Under the pieces are notes generated by a model. That model was not told the origin of the DNA, ran no database searches, and saw only the letters and a program-made list of their open reading frames with translations. The translations under genes and the position numbers were made by a program. DNA of 41,611 bases from IMG/VR virus record IMGVR_UViG_3300027596_000105, positions 1 to 41,611 of that record; one strand, given 5' to 3'. Shown piece after piece: positions 7,674-16,495 of the stretch; position 1 is the stretch's first letter, and each line of letters opens with the position of its first letter. The DNA comes from a virus.

Positions 7674-7866
7674 GGTGAACCTCGCGGGATGTGCGCAGCG
7701 CGCGAATGCGGGCCTCGGCCGCGCGAATGGCAAACTCTGCCTCGGCTGCTTGCCGCCCCTGGCGTGTGGCGATGCGCAGGGCAGAGACCAGGATCAGGAT
7801 GAGGGCGGCCCACAGCGCAACGCGCTGGCCAAAAGCGGTGACGAGCCGCCTGACGATTGCGATCAT
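7609..7866 (-). CDS. Rz: Rz-like inner-membrane spanin
   Basis: An 85-aa protein from the ATG at 7866, which overlaps the endolysin stop (ATGA). Residues 15-32 (VALWAALILILVSALRIA) form one membrane segment with a short basic N terminus. Residues 35-75 are charged, Ala/Glu/Arg-rich helix suited to a periplasmic coiled coil. This matches an i-spanin. The outer-membrane partner overlaps its 3' end. The sequence is too short and divergent for a firm family name, so the call rests on topology and position. Confidence 0.72.
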   Translation of the reverse strand: MIAIVRRLVTAFGQRVALWAALILILVSALRIATRQGRQAAEAEFAIRAAEARIRALRTSREVHHEIETLPEAERDLRLDRWMRD

Positions 7867-8795
7867 GGTGTCCGCCCCGTCCGATGATCCTCGATCCGGG
7901 CCGCGCGGGCTTTCCATGCCAGCACGATGACCGCAAGGAAGATTGCTGCCCCGAGTACGGGCATGATGACCGGGGCGTGGCTTCCGAGCCCCACGACGTC
8001 GAAGAGGCGCGTCACCAGATCACGTCCTTCCTCGGCCTGACCAACCAGCGGTGCGACGTCGCTGATCGCTATGCCGGCATAGCCCACAGCCCCAAGCGCG
8101 ATCTGGGCGTTTGACGCGGCCAAGATGCGCGAGCTCTCCGGCCCGCCCGTCGCACGCTCAATCGCCACCGTCCTCGGACGCGCCGTGGTCAGGGCGTCGA
8201 TCAGCGCCACATCGATGATCGGCACGAGGGCAAGATCGTTGTCCTGCCGAAAGGCCAGGATGGCGGCGCGGGTGCGCGGCCCGATCTTTCCATCGATTTG
8301 ACCCACCTCGTGATAGCCGAGGTCCTTCAGCCGTCGCTGTACCCCCTTTACGGACATCGTCACGACAGGCGCGACATTGCCTGCGCGCCGTATCCCGAGG
8401 AGCTTTGCGACTGGATAGCGCTTCACATTGACGGCGTCGTCCTGATTGCCGCCGAGGCCCCAGACCCATTGTCCCTCGATCCGATCGATGAAGAAGACAT
8501 GGCCCTGCCAGCGGGAACTGCCGCGGGGGATCACGCCGATATCCCCTTGCTGGGCCTCCGCCACCTCCACCGGCACGCCCCAGTCGAGATAAGACCGCGC
8601 GGTCAGCTTGCGGGTCGAGCGGATCCCGGCTCGCTCGAGGCAATGCCCGACAAACGCCGCGCACCAGGCCACAGAGTCATGTTCTACCCAATCGTGGCCG
8701 ACGGAGGCATACATCTCCATGATGACGGGATTGTCGGCGGGGCCCGGCCCCTCGGTCGTGCCGATATAGCTGCGGGCGATGTCGAATGGCGTCAT
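7863..8795 (-). CDS. Endolysin: NlpC/P60-CHAP-like domain, peptidoglycan-binding domain and C-terminal membrane segment
   Basis: A 310-aa lysis enzyme. The ATG at 8795 has GGGAGAAG upstream. Residues 1-145 resemble the TIGR02594 group: the catalytic Cys is in VAWCAAFVGHCLERAG and the His in GHVFFID, with a GNQDDAVNVKRY segment. Residues about 150-195 are a peptidoglycan-binding module (VKGVQRRLKDLGYHEVGQIDGKIGPRTRAAILAF, seen as two shorter pieces). Residues about 275-298 form a hydrophobic membrane segment (PVIMPVLGAAIFLAVIVLAW) with a basic tail. The C-terminal anchor means the enzyme could be held at the inner membrane before lysis. It lies between the holin and the spanins. Confidence 0.85.
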   Translation of the reverse strand: MTPFDIARSYIGTTEGPGPADNPVIMEMYASVGHDWVEHDSVAWCAAFVGHCLERAGIRSTRKLTARSYLDWGVPVEVAEAQQGDIGVIPRGSSRWQGHVFFIDRIEGQWVWGLGGNQDDAVNVKRYPVAKLLGIRRAGNVAPVVTMSVKGVQRRLKDLGYHEVGQIDGKIGPRTRAAILAFRQDNDLALVPIIDVALIDALTTARPRTVAIERATGGPESSRILAASNAQIALGAVGYAGIAISDVAPLVGQAEEGRDLVTRLFDVVGLGSHAPVIMPVLGAAIFLAVIVLAWKARAARIEDHRTGRTP

Positions 8796-8869
8796 GGTCT
8801 TCTCCCATGCAAAGGAAAACGCCGCCCCGGATGGGACGGCGTGCAGGATTTCTGTGAGTGGTGGACGGG

Positions 8870-9181
8870 TTATTTCTTGCGGCAGAGCCAGGCCGCGAGC
8901 AGAGCCTCTGCCCCACGCGGGCCCAGGTAGGCAAGCGTTGCTACAAACCCTGTCGAGACGGGCTGCGAGAGGCCGATGTAACGCGCCGCCGCCTCCCCGA
9001 TTAACGCCATGCCGACGGCGACGGGGATTTCCCAAAGGAGCTCCTTGCCGAAGAAGCGGCGGTTGCCGAGCTTCACCTCACCCGAATGCCACATAAGCCG
9101 TCCCGTAAAGGCGCCGATCAGTGTGGTCACTGCGCCTCCGAAGAACGAGTTGATCATGTCGATGAACCCACCATCATTCAT
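8870..9181 (-). CDS. Holin
   Basis: A 103-aa protein with hydrophobic stretches at about 12-28, 49-70 and 75-98 and a basic end (WLCRKK). The central MWHSGEVKLGNRRFFGKELLWEIPVAVGMALIG segment, seen as loop plus helix, resembles LydA-type holins (superfamily III). It directly precedes the endolysin and follows an S74 fibre gene with a 4-base ATGA overlap, so it belongs to the late operon. Family assignment is moderate; the role follows from membrane topology and position. Confidence 0.72.
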   Translation of the reverse strand: MNDGGFIDMINSFFGGAVTTLIGAFTGRLMWHSGEVKLGNRRFFGKELLWEIPVAVGMALIGEAAARYIGLSQPVSTGFVATLAYLGPRGAEALLAAWLCRKK

Positions 9182-9837
9182 GGGCGTGCCTCCTCGAGCG
9201 CCGCCACCCGGGCGGTGAGTTCCTTGACGGCCTCGATTAGAAGGCCAGTGATATTGCCGTAAGCGACAGAAAGCTGACCCGCCTCGTTCCCCCGCACCAC
9301 TTCGGGCAGCACGGCCTCGACCTCTTGCGCGATGACGCCAATCTGGCGGCTGCCATCCATCGTGAAGCGCACGCCGCGCAAGGCCGAGACCAGGGCCAAC
9401 GCATCGGCGATGGTCTCGACCTCGGATTTGAGCCGCGCGTCTGAGGAGGACACAAAGTTCGGGGCGGTCACGACACCCGTGAAGGTCGCGCCGGAGAGCG
9501 CCGCTTTTGCCGCGATCGCCGCGTCGTAGTCGGCTGCGGATTTCGTGGCCATTGTGCCGAGGCCAAGGTTCGTGCGCGCCATGGCCGTGTTTGCAAGCCC
9601 CGCTAGATTACCTGCCGCATCGAGAAGCGCGTCCCAGCCCGTGTTCGTGGCATTCCGGCGGCGCAGAACTGGCGGAGAGACCGAGGTATCGACCCAGAGC
9701 ATGCCCGCCGTCGTCGCTGTTGGCGCCGAGGCCCCGGCACTCGTCGACTGCAGCGCCGAAATCACCTCATTGATCCGCGCCCGAACAGCCGCGCCCGCAT
9801 CGTTCGCGATCACAAAACTCGATGTCTGCGCCATCAA
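9178..9837 (-). CDS. Second tail fibre with C-terminal S74 chaperone domain
   Basis: A 219-aa fibre protein. The N-terminal half (SALQSTSAGASAPTATTAGMLWVDTSVSPPVLRRRN, seen as a short fibre motif) carries an MLWVDTS...LRRRN pattern common in phage fibres. From about residue 115 it matches the left-hand S74 fibre: TFTGVVTAPNFVSSSDARLKS, then IGVIAQEVEAV and a coiled-coil end. The SSDARLK autocleavage site is intact. Its start overlaps the stop of the J-like gene and its stop overlaps the holin start. Two S74 fibres in one genome suggest either two fibre types or module exchange around the lysis genes. Confidence 0.85.
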   Translation of the reverse strand: MMAQTSSFVIANDAGAAVRARINEVISALQSTSAGASAPTATTAGMLWVDTSVSPPVLRRRNATNTGWDALLDAAGNLAGLANTAMARTNLGLGTMATKSAADYDAAIAAKAALSGATFTGVVTAPNFVSSSDARLKSEVETIADALALVSALRGVRFTMDGSRQIGVIAQEVEAVLPEVVRGNEAGQLSVAYGNITGLLIEAVKELTARVAALEEARP

Positions 9838-12380
9838 ACGACCTCATCGGCATAGAGCCGCAATTGACTGACGATGGGCGTGTAGGACGCATCTTTCGTC
9901 GTGAGAAACGCCCGCGCCTCCACCGCGCGGGCCTCGATTTCGTGGTTGTCGAGACGGCCCCAGGGACCCCAGTTCGGCGAGGCGGCCGGATCGTCATCGG
10001 TCTCGCGGATCTCGAAGAGCACATCGATTTCCGCACCGGCCGACCCATCGAAATCGGCCCAGCTGTCCATCAGCGTGGTTCTGGAATCGATCCGGTCATT
10101 CAGTGCGAGCGCGGCAACGCCGATTTCGGATCGGAGGCGGACACGTTTCACCGCGCCGAGATCAAGCCCGGCGGCGAAGCCATATTGCCCCTCCATCGTA
10201 CTGACCTGCGTCACGCCGTTCGCGGTCGCCGTGGCCAGCGTCAGGTTCGAACCCGTGACCTGCAGCCCGGATTTCGGGCCGAAGAAGCCGGGATCGGCCT
10301 GAAGGAAGTCCAAGGTCGAGAAGGCCAGCACCTGCGCGCCCTTGGTCGAGACCCGGGTCTCAGGCCCGGAACGGCCGCCGCTGTCCTCAGCCCTCACGAG
10401 ATAAGTGCCGGGTTTCAAAGGCACAACGGCGATGGCTTCGCCGCCGGAAACCCGGTCCATCGAATAGCTGTCGGCCCAGGTGGCCGTCGCTTCCTTGGAA
10501 TGCCGGATCACGATGTTGCCACCGACCCGCACATCGGGATCAACTGAGCGGGTCCATTTCAGGATCGCAAGGCCACCAGCCGTTTGCAGCGTCACGTTCT
10601 CGAGCTGCGCCGGAGGGGCGGTGAGCCCGAGGATTTCAACGGTGCTCGTCTGCCAACTTGACGAAACGCCCAGAACCGAGATCGCCTTCACGCGGAAGGA
10701 CCAAGCTCCGGGAGCGATGTCGCGGATTTCAAGCACAGTTCCGTCGGTGCGGCCATAGTCGATCCAGTCCCCGATCCCGCCTTGCCGCGCCTGCAGCTGA
10801 TACTGCGCCACGAATCCCGACGGCGACGCCTCCCAGGTGATCCGCGCCAGAACCTTCAGCCCGCCCCCGTCCCGCGTGACATAGAGGTCCTCGGTGACCT
10901 GCGGTGCGCCGGGTGCTGGGATGTCATAGGCATTGGGCAGGGCTGTTCGCGGAGCGGCAGCATAGATCTGCTGCTCGGACGCTGACCAGTCATAGACGAG
11001 GGGCGAGGTCTCGCGCAGGACCAGTTCCGGCAGGAGCAGCGCCCCGTCGCCCGAGGCCGTCAGATCAAGGCTCACCCCGTGCACCTCGAAGGGCTTCGCG
11101 GCAAAGCCCCAGCGCGCATAGGACAGAGTCACCACGTCGCCGACGGTGGCCGCCCAGGCCGACAGCTTCCCCGACAGACGCACCGTCATCTGCCGACGCG
11201 CGCGCTCGAGCTCAATCTTCGCAAGCCGCTGGGCCATCGAGGCCGAGATCGTGAATGGCAACGAGATGTCGCGCCACTTTTGTTCGCCACCGTCCTCGGC
11301 CACATAGACAGCGCTCGAATAGGCCGGGAAGTCATCCGGCTGCCAATCGTTCTCGGGGCTGACGAACTGCCCGCGCACGCCGTTGAAGTTCGAGGACATC
11401 GTCACACGCGTCGCCAAGGTCAGCCCGCCTTCGCGGACATGGTCCGAGGTCAGCGCCACATCAGGCGCCCGCCAAGCGCCTGCGTGGATGCGCCAGGACC
11501 CGCCCGAGAAGGCGCAGCGGCCGGCGAAGCTCGAAAGCATCCCCTCGATGATCGTCTTCGGGACCTCCGAGAGGGTGATCACCCCGTTACAGGCATAGCG
11601 CGGCTCGGATCCACCACTTGCAAGGGGAACGATCTCGTCGCAGATGTTCGCCGCTTCGACGAGGGAAAGCTCATCAATGCCGTCAGACTGGCCGATGCGC
11701 GCGCCGATGCCCAAGGTCGGGTTCGCCATGTAATCGGCAAGGCAAAGGGCTGGGTTTTCCGAATAGCCCGCGGTTTGGGTCCGCGGGTCCCAGATGTCGT
11801 CCTTGCCCTCGAGATCGACCGTGATGTTCGGGATGCCGCCCGGGAAGGCGTCTTGGTCATAAGTGAGCCGCAGCCGGATTGCGGCACAGCCCCGCAGCCG
11901 ATGGTTCTCGGTCCACTTGTCGGGCAGCGCGACCTTCAGACCCGCGAAGGCGGTCTGGTTTGCGGCGCCCAGTTTCTTCTCGACGACGACCTTTCCGGCC
12001 CAGCGGCCCTGCGCAGTCCCGGCGGCAGTCACCGCCACTTCGCCTTCGAAATAAATCGCGCCGATCGATTTGACCCGATGCGTGGCCAGCACGATCACCA
12101 GATCGAGGTATTGGTTCTCTGATCCCGAGGAGTGCAGGAAGACGATGACCCCGCCCTTGCGAGTGCGGCCGTAGACGAGGTCGCGCGGCACGACGGGCTC
12201 GCGGATCGTCACTGTTCGCGGCTGCATCGTGGTCTGCGGTTTTGGCATGAGAGCCTGCGCCGCGTAGGACAGCAGAAGCGTCCCGCCAATCCGCAAGAGT
12301 GCTGCGCCAATGCCACCTGCAGCCAGTACGCCGCTGATCGCCCCCGCGATCGCGGTGACGGCTGTCACAATGAAGGGCAT
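9834..12380 (-). CDS. J-like tail tip / host-specificity protein
   Basis: An 848-aa protein at the position of lambda gpJ. An Ala/Gly-rich hydrophobic stretch fills residues 4-45. The PRDLVYGRTRKGGVIVFL motif near residue 70 is characteristic of the hub domains of J-like proteins. A central region (about 100-480) forms the tail-hub domains. Residues about 500-690 contain two fibronectin type III-like domains (GGGLKVLARITWEAS; ENVTLQTAGGLAILKWTRS). The C-terminal part is a beta-sandwich. No separate gpI gene is visible, and the N-terminal hydrophobic stretch may represent it. It would close the tail tip and carry the fibre proteins encoded just downstream. Confidence 0.87.
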   Translation of the reverse strand: MPFIVTAVTAIAGAISGVLAAGGIGAALLRIGGTLLLSYAAQALMPKPQTTMQPRTVTIREPVVPRDLVYGRTRKGGVIVFLHSSGSENQYLDLVIVLATHRVKSIGAIYFEGEVAVTAAGTAQGRWAGKVVVEKKLGAANQTAFAGLKVALPDKWTENHRLRGCAAIRLRLTYDQDAFPGGIPNITVDLEGKDDIWDPRTQTAGYSENPALCLADYMANPTLGIGARIGQSDGIDELSLVEAANICDEIVPLASGGSEPRYACNGVITLSEVPKTIIEGMLSSFAGRCAFSGGSWRIHAGAWRAPDVALTSDHVREGGLTLATRVTMSSNFNGVRGQFVSPENDWQPDDFPAYSSAVYVAEDGGEQKWRDISLPFTISASMAQRLAKIELERARRQMTVRLSGKLSAWAATVGDVVTLSYARWGFAAKPFEVHGVSLDLTASGDGALLLPELVLRETSPLVYDWSASEQQIYAAAPRTALPNAYDIPAPGAPQVTEDLYVTRDGGGLKVLARITWEASPSGFVAQYQLQARQGGIGDWIDYGRTDGTVLEIRDIAPGAWSFRVKAISVLGVSSSWQTSTVEILGLTAPPAQLENVTLQTAGGLAILKWTRSVDPDVRVGGNIVIRHSKEATATWADSYSMDRVSGGEAIAVVPLKPGTYLVRAEDSGGRSGPETRVSTKGAQVLAFSTLDFLQADPGFFGPKSGLQVTGSNLTLATATANGVTQVSTMEGQYGFAAGLDLGAVKRVRLRSEIGVAALALNDRIDSRTTLMDSWADFDGSAGAEIDVLFEIRETDDDPAASPNWGPWGRLDNHEIEARAVEARAFLTTKDASYTPIVSQLRLYADEVV

Positions 12381-12396
12381 GGATGTGGTTCCGAGG

Positions 12397-12810
12397 TCAG
12401 ATCGGCCAGGAAAGTCGGCAAGAGGTCAGTGGAACGGTCACGAGGCCTTTAGGGGCCATGCCAACTGCTGTGGCCCCATTGCAAATGCCGAAGCCGAGGC
12501 CAGTGTCGGCCAGAACGATGTCGCCGCGTTGGGCGAGGAGCACGGCTGGCCTCGGTTCGCCTAAAAGTGCGCGACCCATGTCCTCGAGCGAGGCCCAGCC
12601 CAGGCGGCGCATCACACGCTCTCCGCCGAGTGCGGTGGTGTAGCGTCTGCGCCAGAGAACAGCGATATCTGCGCCGCCCGTGAGGATCATACGCGTTTCA
12701 AAAGCAAAGGTGGGGCAGTCGTGTACGCCCCAGATGAAAGGCTTTGCCCGTGCGGTATCGATCGCCGCTGCAAGCAGGCGTTCCCAGTTTTCAACGCGGA
12801 GGAGCATCAT
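12397..12810 (-). CDS. DUF6950-like tail assembly protein (lambda K position)
   Basis: A 137-aa protein with FIWGVHDCPTFAFE near residue 28 and RGDIVLAD near residue 95. This Cys and the WGxHDC context place it in the DUF6950 family, which resembles a reduced NlpC/P60 cysteine peptidase. It occupies the place of lambda gpK between the tip proteins and J. It may trim peptidoglycan or process the tail tip; the second catalytic residue is not obvious. Two adjacent ATGs (12810 and 12807) are possible starts, with GGAGG upstream region partly overlapping the previous gene's end. Confidence 0.75.
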   Translation of the reverse strand: MMLLRVENWERLLAAAIDTARAKPFIWGVHDCPTFAFETRMILTGGADIAVLWRRRYTTALGGERVMRRLGWASLEDMGRALLGEPRPAVLLAQRGDIVLADTGLGFGICNGATAVGMAPKGLVTVPLTSCRLSWPI

Positions 12811-13367
12811 CCACGCCCCCAGGTGATTTCGCGGTCCTGGATCGCGGTCACATATTCGAAGCCGAGATCGCCCGGGAATAAGACCTGCTGGCTTTCATGG
12901 GTATAGCGCCACGTTCTTGCGACGGTGAGATCAATGAGCCGGCTTTCATAGCTGATCGTAATCGTGCAGGTATCAACGTCATCCTTGATTTCTGGCACAT
13001 CGAGCCGCCCGGAGAAGGCCTGAACCGGATCAGCGATGATGCTGCCATTCTCGGCCAGAAGCCCCAGCCATATCCTACCCGGGAGGCCCTGACGCGCCTC
13101 CTCGATCGCCATTTGCACGAGATCCAGCGGCACGCCCGACAGCGACACCGCCGTTCCACCGGCCACGACTTCGCCGGTCTCATCAATGCCACCGATGCCG
13201 AGCAGCGAACCAGCCCCGGCCCAAGTTTGTCCGTTCCAAGTAATAGACCCAAGACCAGACCAAATCCGCACCCAGCCCGTGGCGAACTGCCCTCCGAAGA
13301 AGATGACGGGTAGAAGGCTTTGGTCTGCCAGCGCGGTGGCGAAGGCGAGGGTCAAATCACGGCTCAT
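12807..13367 (-). CDS. Tail tip hub protein (lambda L position)
   Basis: A 186-aa beta-rich protein without a family I can name. Visible features are IWSGLGSITWNGQTWAGAG (a hub-barrel type segment) near residue 33, PGRIWLGLLAENG near residue 95, and ITISYESRLIDL, followed by WRYTHESQQ. Proteins of this size and style lie between the tape measure protein and J in many Rhodobacterales phages and form the distal tail hub. The gene overlaps the start of the DUF6950 gene by 4 bases and follows the 195-aa gene after 16 bases. Function is inferred from synteny. Confidence 0.65.
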   Translation of the reverse strand: MSRDLTLAFATALADQSLLPVIFFGGQFATGWVRIWSGLGSITWNGQTWAGAGSLLGIGGIDETGEVVAGGTAVSLSGVPLDLVQMAIEEARQGLPGRIWLGLLAENGSIIADPVQAFSGRLDVPEIKDDVDTCTITISYESRLIDLTVARTWRYTHESQQVLFPGDLGFEYVTAIQDREITWGRG

Positions 13368-13383
13368 CAGAGCGCCTCGCTGG

Positions 13384-13971
13384 TTAAAGGGCTTCGCGGG
13401 CGGAAATCGTGAAGCGATGCTGATCCGCCCGACCGATGACCGAGGGGACCGGGGCCGTCAGCCGCAACAGGACCGACGGGGCATCAAGGCCGAGGAGCGT
13501 GCCGACCGGCACTGACACCCGGAGCGGCGGCACGAAAACGAGCGTCGCCTCGCTGCCTACGGGCGTCACGTCCGCTGTCAGTTGATAGAGCCGCGTGGTT
13601 GTATCGCCGCCCAGCTGGAAGAAATCCCCTGCGCGCAGACCAAGTCCCCATCCAGCAGTGCGCAGGGTGGAGGCTCCTGCGACTTGGGCTTCGGTCACAT
13701 AAGGATTGCCCGCCGCCACCGGCACCTCGATCGAGGGATCGGGGAAGAGGAACCGACCCCGCAATCCGCCAAGCGCGGTGAAGAAGGCCGAAAGCCGCCG
13801 GGCCTTGGCCCCTTGGGTTACCGCCATCTCGATCTGGTACTCCCACCACGACGCGCCCCAGTCCTGGATCTGGGACGTGCCGGTGAACGGAGAGCGCGCC
13901 TCCGCCACAGACGTGACCAGGCGCCGCTCGAGCGAAGACACGAGCGTCAGCGGCAAGACAGGAATGGCCAT
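13384..13971 (-). CDS. Minor tail protein downstream of the tape measure (lambda M position)
   Basis: A 195-aa protein, unrecognised by family. It contains WWEYQIEMAVTQGAKARRLSAFF and GRFLFPDPS, separated by a turn, then a beta-rich second half (GDFFQLGGDTTTRLYQLTADV). The FFTALGGLRGRFLFPDP segment is reminiscent of distal tail proteins that cap the tube. It starts 4 bases after the tape-measure stop, and the order tape measure - this gene - hub - K-like - J is that of lambda M-L-K-J. The role is inferred from gene order. Confidence 0.65.
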   Translation of the reverse strand: MAIPVLPLTLVSSLERRLVTSVAEARSPFTGTSQIQDWGASWWEYQIEMAVTQGAKARRLSAFFTALGGLRGRFLFPDPSIEVPVAAGNPYVTEAQVAGASTLRTAGWGLGLRAGDFFQLGGDTTTRLYQLTADVTPVGSEATLVFVPPLRVSVPVGTLLGLDAPSVLLRLTAPVPSVIGRADQHRFTISAREAL

Positions 13972-13975
13972 GTTT

Positions 13976-16468
13976 TTAGATCACCTGACCCCGGCGTCGG
14001 CCGTCGGCCACGCTTTCCTTTGCGATGCGGGCGATTTCTGGGATGGCAGCCCGCAGCCGCGCATCGATCTGCTCGGCGACCCCCATCTGCGCGCCGCGCG
14101 CGTCGATGTTCACGGTCACGCCGGTGCCAGCGCTGACACCACGTCCATACCTAGCCGCCTCACGACGGTTCAGCACCCGTTCTCCGCTCTGCAAGATCGC
14201 AGGAACCTCATCAGGTCGAAGTCCTGCCCAGCCACCTGAATGCAGGCGGGGGGCATCGGCAAATGCGGTGACTGGAACCGCGCGCATCGGTGCGCCCGCA
14301 CCCACTATCCCGCCCGTGTGCCAGATGCTCGCATTCACCATCGGGTTTGCGGCAGCCGCTGCCCCACCGCCAAAGATCCCACCGCCGAAGACGCCGGAAA
14401 GCGCTGAGGCCAAGGGGCCCAAAACCGCGTTCTTGAAGGCAAGTGTAGCAAGGTCCGCCAAGATCGAGGAGACCAGCGATTTGAAGTCGAACTTGCCGGT
14501 GGTGACAAACTGGCGGAAGGCGCTTTCCGCCGAGGAGAAGGCGGAGGTCAGCGTCTCGCCAAGCCCTTTGCCCCAATCCATCGCGCCTTTGGCATAGTCA
14601 GCCAGGGATTTCGTGACCTGGGCCCAGCCGGTTGCAGCCTCTTCGGCAGCCTTTTTGGCGGCGCCGCCTGCTCCACCTGCGGCTTGGCCAGCATCTTCAA
14701 ACCCGTCTGAGAGCGCACCAGCCGCCGCGGCCGCGCCGGCCAAAGCGTCTTCGCCCTCGGTCCCGGCGCCGGTGATCGCCGCCTTGAGGGCTTCCCAAGC
14801 TGTCATCGGGCGGGAGGCTGCCTCAGAGAGCATACCCGCGGCCTCGGCATATCCCGCCGCGCGGCCACGTGCAGCGTCAGCCATGCCCCCGAAGAGATCC
14901 GGCGTCTCAATGTAAGTCTCGCCCATGGCCGCACGGAACGCATCAGCCGCCGCCGTACCTGCAGCCGAGGCTGCGCCCTCGAAGGGATTGGTAATCCCGC
15001 CAAGATCCACCGCCTCTAGCGTGCCGATCTTCAGACCACCCTCACCGGTAGCCCAGTCAGGCAAGAGGGCCAGCGCTGCGTTAAGCCCCTCAATGAAGCT
15101 GTTGATGCGCGTGACCACCGCATTCAGCATGGACTCGACGCCACCGATGAGCCCATTCGCCGCCTGATAGGCATAATCCCCGATCGCCTGTGGCAGCGCG
15201 CCCCAGATCGCCTTCACCCCGTCAAAGGCACCTTGGAAGGTCCCAACCGCAGAATTGCCCCAGCCGACAACAGCCGACAGCGCTGATTGCAGGCCGTCGT
15301 AAATCCCCGCTTGCGCGCCCGCCCAACCCGCCTCGACGCGGGGCCAGGCGGCTGTGGCCGCCAGCGCCAGGCGATCCCACGCCTCTGCCGCCACGTCGCG
15401 CAAGAGGCTGAAGGCCGCACCAACCCCGCCGACTTTGCCCGCCAGTTGGGTGAACTGGTAAACAAGCTCACCCGCGCCGACGATAAGCGCGCCGATCCCT
15501 GTGCGGATCAAGGCGCCGCGCAAAACCACCAGCCCGGTTGCCAGACCCTTGACCGACAGCGCAGCCGCCGCCAGCCCCGCGACCCAGCGTCCGGCCATCA
15601 GTGCGGCAAATGTTGCGGCATAGGTTGTCAGCCGCCCCAGATTGTCAAAGACCGCCGTCACCGCCTGGCCAAGAACGCCCGTGCCACGGGCCGCATCCCC
15701 AAGCGCATTGGCAATGGTTTCCAGCGCAGGCGCGACCGCCGCCGTGAGGCGATTGGTCAGGCCCAGCCAGATCAGGCTGAGCTTGGCAATCGCATCCCCC
15801 GTCCTTTCGATCTGTGCCGCATCGGTCGCGCTCACGGCCACCCCGAAGTCGCGCACGTCCTTGACCGCCTCTCGCAAGGTGGCAGGATCAATCCGCAAGA
15901 AGGCGAGCGCTGCCTTGTCGCCAAAGAGGTCCGAGGCCACGGCCGCGCGTTCCGCCTCAGGGACAAGTCGGGCCAAGGCCTCCTGGATCGTGACGATCCG
16001 TTCATCCAAGGGCAAAACCTGAAGATCCCGCGCCGAGAGACGCAACCGCTCCAACGCCCCAACAGCAGATCCTGAACCCAACGCGGCTTCAGACAGCCGC
16101 GTGGTCAGCTTCTTCGTCGCCTGTTCGATCTCGCCCAGTGAGACCCCGGCCAATTCACCCGCCAGGGTCAGGACCTGCAGGCTTTCCACCGATGTCTTCA
16201 GCGAGGCCGCCATGTCAGCCTGCGCACCAATCGTGTCGAGGCCCGAGCGGATCATCGCCACACCGGCCGCCGCTGCTGCGGCGGTCATCGCCGCAACAGC
16301 GATCCCGGCCTTTGTTGCAAAACCCGCAAGCCGCGTGTTCGCCCGCTCCATTTCTGAAGACAACCGACCAAAGCCCTTGGTGCCAGCCTCGCCGATTCCC
16401 TCAAGCTCGGCACGAACCTGACGGCCGCCTACAGCCGCAAGCCGGACAGAGATGCGTTTTTCGGCCAT
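13976..16468 (-). CDS. Tail tape measure protein
   Basis: An 830-aa Ala-rich protein, the largest structural gene after J. The N terminus (MAEKRISVRLAAVGGRQVRAEL) and the long predicted helices of residues 1-180 are typical of tape measure proteins. Hydrophobic segments occur near 45-65 and 270-330. A Gly/Ala-rich region around 690-740 (GVFGGGIFGGGAAAAANP) and the conserved end VTVNIDARGAQMGVAEQIDARL complete the pattern of TMP C termini. It fixes tail length, is held inside the tube and is threaded by the G/GT chaperones encoded immediately upstream. Confidence 0.88.
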   Translation of the reverse strand: MAEKRISVRLAAVGGRQVRAELEGIGEAGTKGFGRLSSEMERANTRLAGFATKAGIAVAAMTAAAAAAGVAMIRSGLDTIGAQADMAASLKTSVESLQVLTLAGELAGVSLGEIEQATKKLTTRLSEAALGSGSAVGALERLRLSARDLQVLPLDERIVTIQEALARLVPEAERAAVASDLFGDKAALAFLRIDPATLREAVKDVRDFGVAVSATDAAQIERTGDAIAKLSLIWLGLTNRLTAAVAPALETIANALGDAARGTGVLGQAVTAVFDNLGRLTTYAATFAALMAGRWVAGLAAAALSVKGLATGLVVLRGALIRTGIGALIVGAGELVYQFTQLAGKVGGVGAAFSLLRDVAAEAWDRLALAATAAWPRVEAGWAGAQAGIYDGLQSALSAVVGWGNSAVGTFQGAFDGVKAIWGALPQAIGDYAYQAANGLIGGVESMLNAVVTRINSFIEGLNAALALLPDWATGEGGLKIGTLEAVDLGGITNPFEGAASAAGTAAADAFRAAMGETYIETPDLFGGMADAARGRAAGYAEAAGMLSEAASRPMTAWEALKAAITGAGTEGEDALAGAAAAAGALSDGFEDAGQAAGGAGGAAKKAAEEAATGWAQVTKSLADYAKGAMDWGKGLGETLTSAFSSAESAFRQFVTTGKFDFKSLVSSILADLATLAFKNAVLGPLASALSGVFGGGIFGGGAAAAANPMVNASIWHTGGIVGAGAPMRAVPVTAFADAPRLHSGGWAGLRPDEVPAILQSGERVLNRREAARYGRGVSAGTGVTVNIDARGAQMGVAEQIDARLRAAIPEIARIAKESVADGRRRGQVI

Positions 16469-16495
16469 TGGGAGGACAGGTCCTGTTGATGAAGG

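Noticed and set aside
11079-12122. Long plus-strand open frame opposite the J-like gene
   Set aside because: It lies fully antisense to a well-supported tail gene and its translation is rich in Arg/Gly/His/Asp without domain pattern, as expected for the antisense of GC-rich coding DNA.
13384-13971. DUF2460/TIGR02217 (gene transfer agent-type) assignment
   Set aside because: The N terminus lacks the typical start of that family, so only a positional tail-protein call is made.
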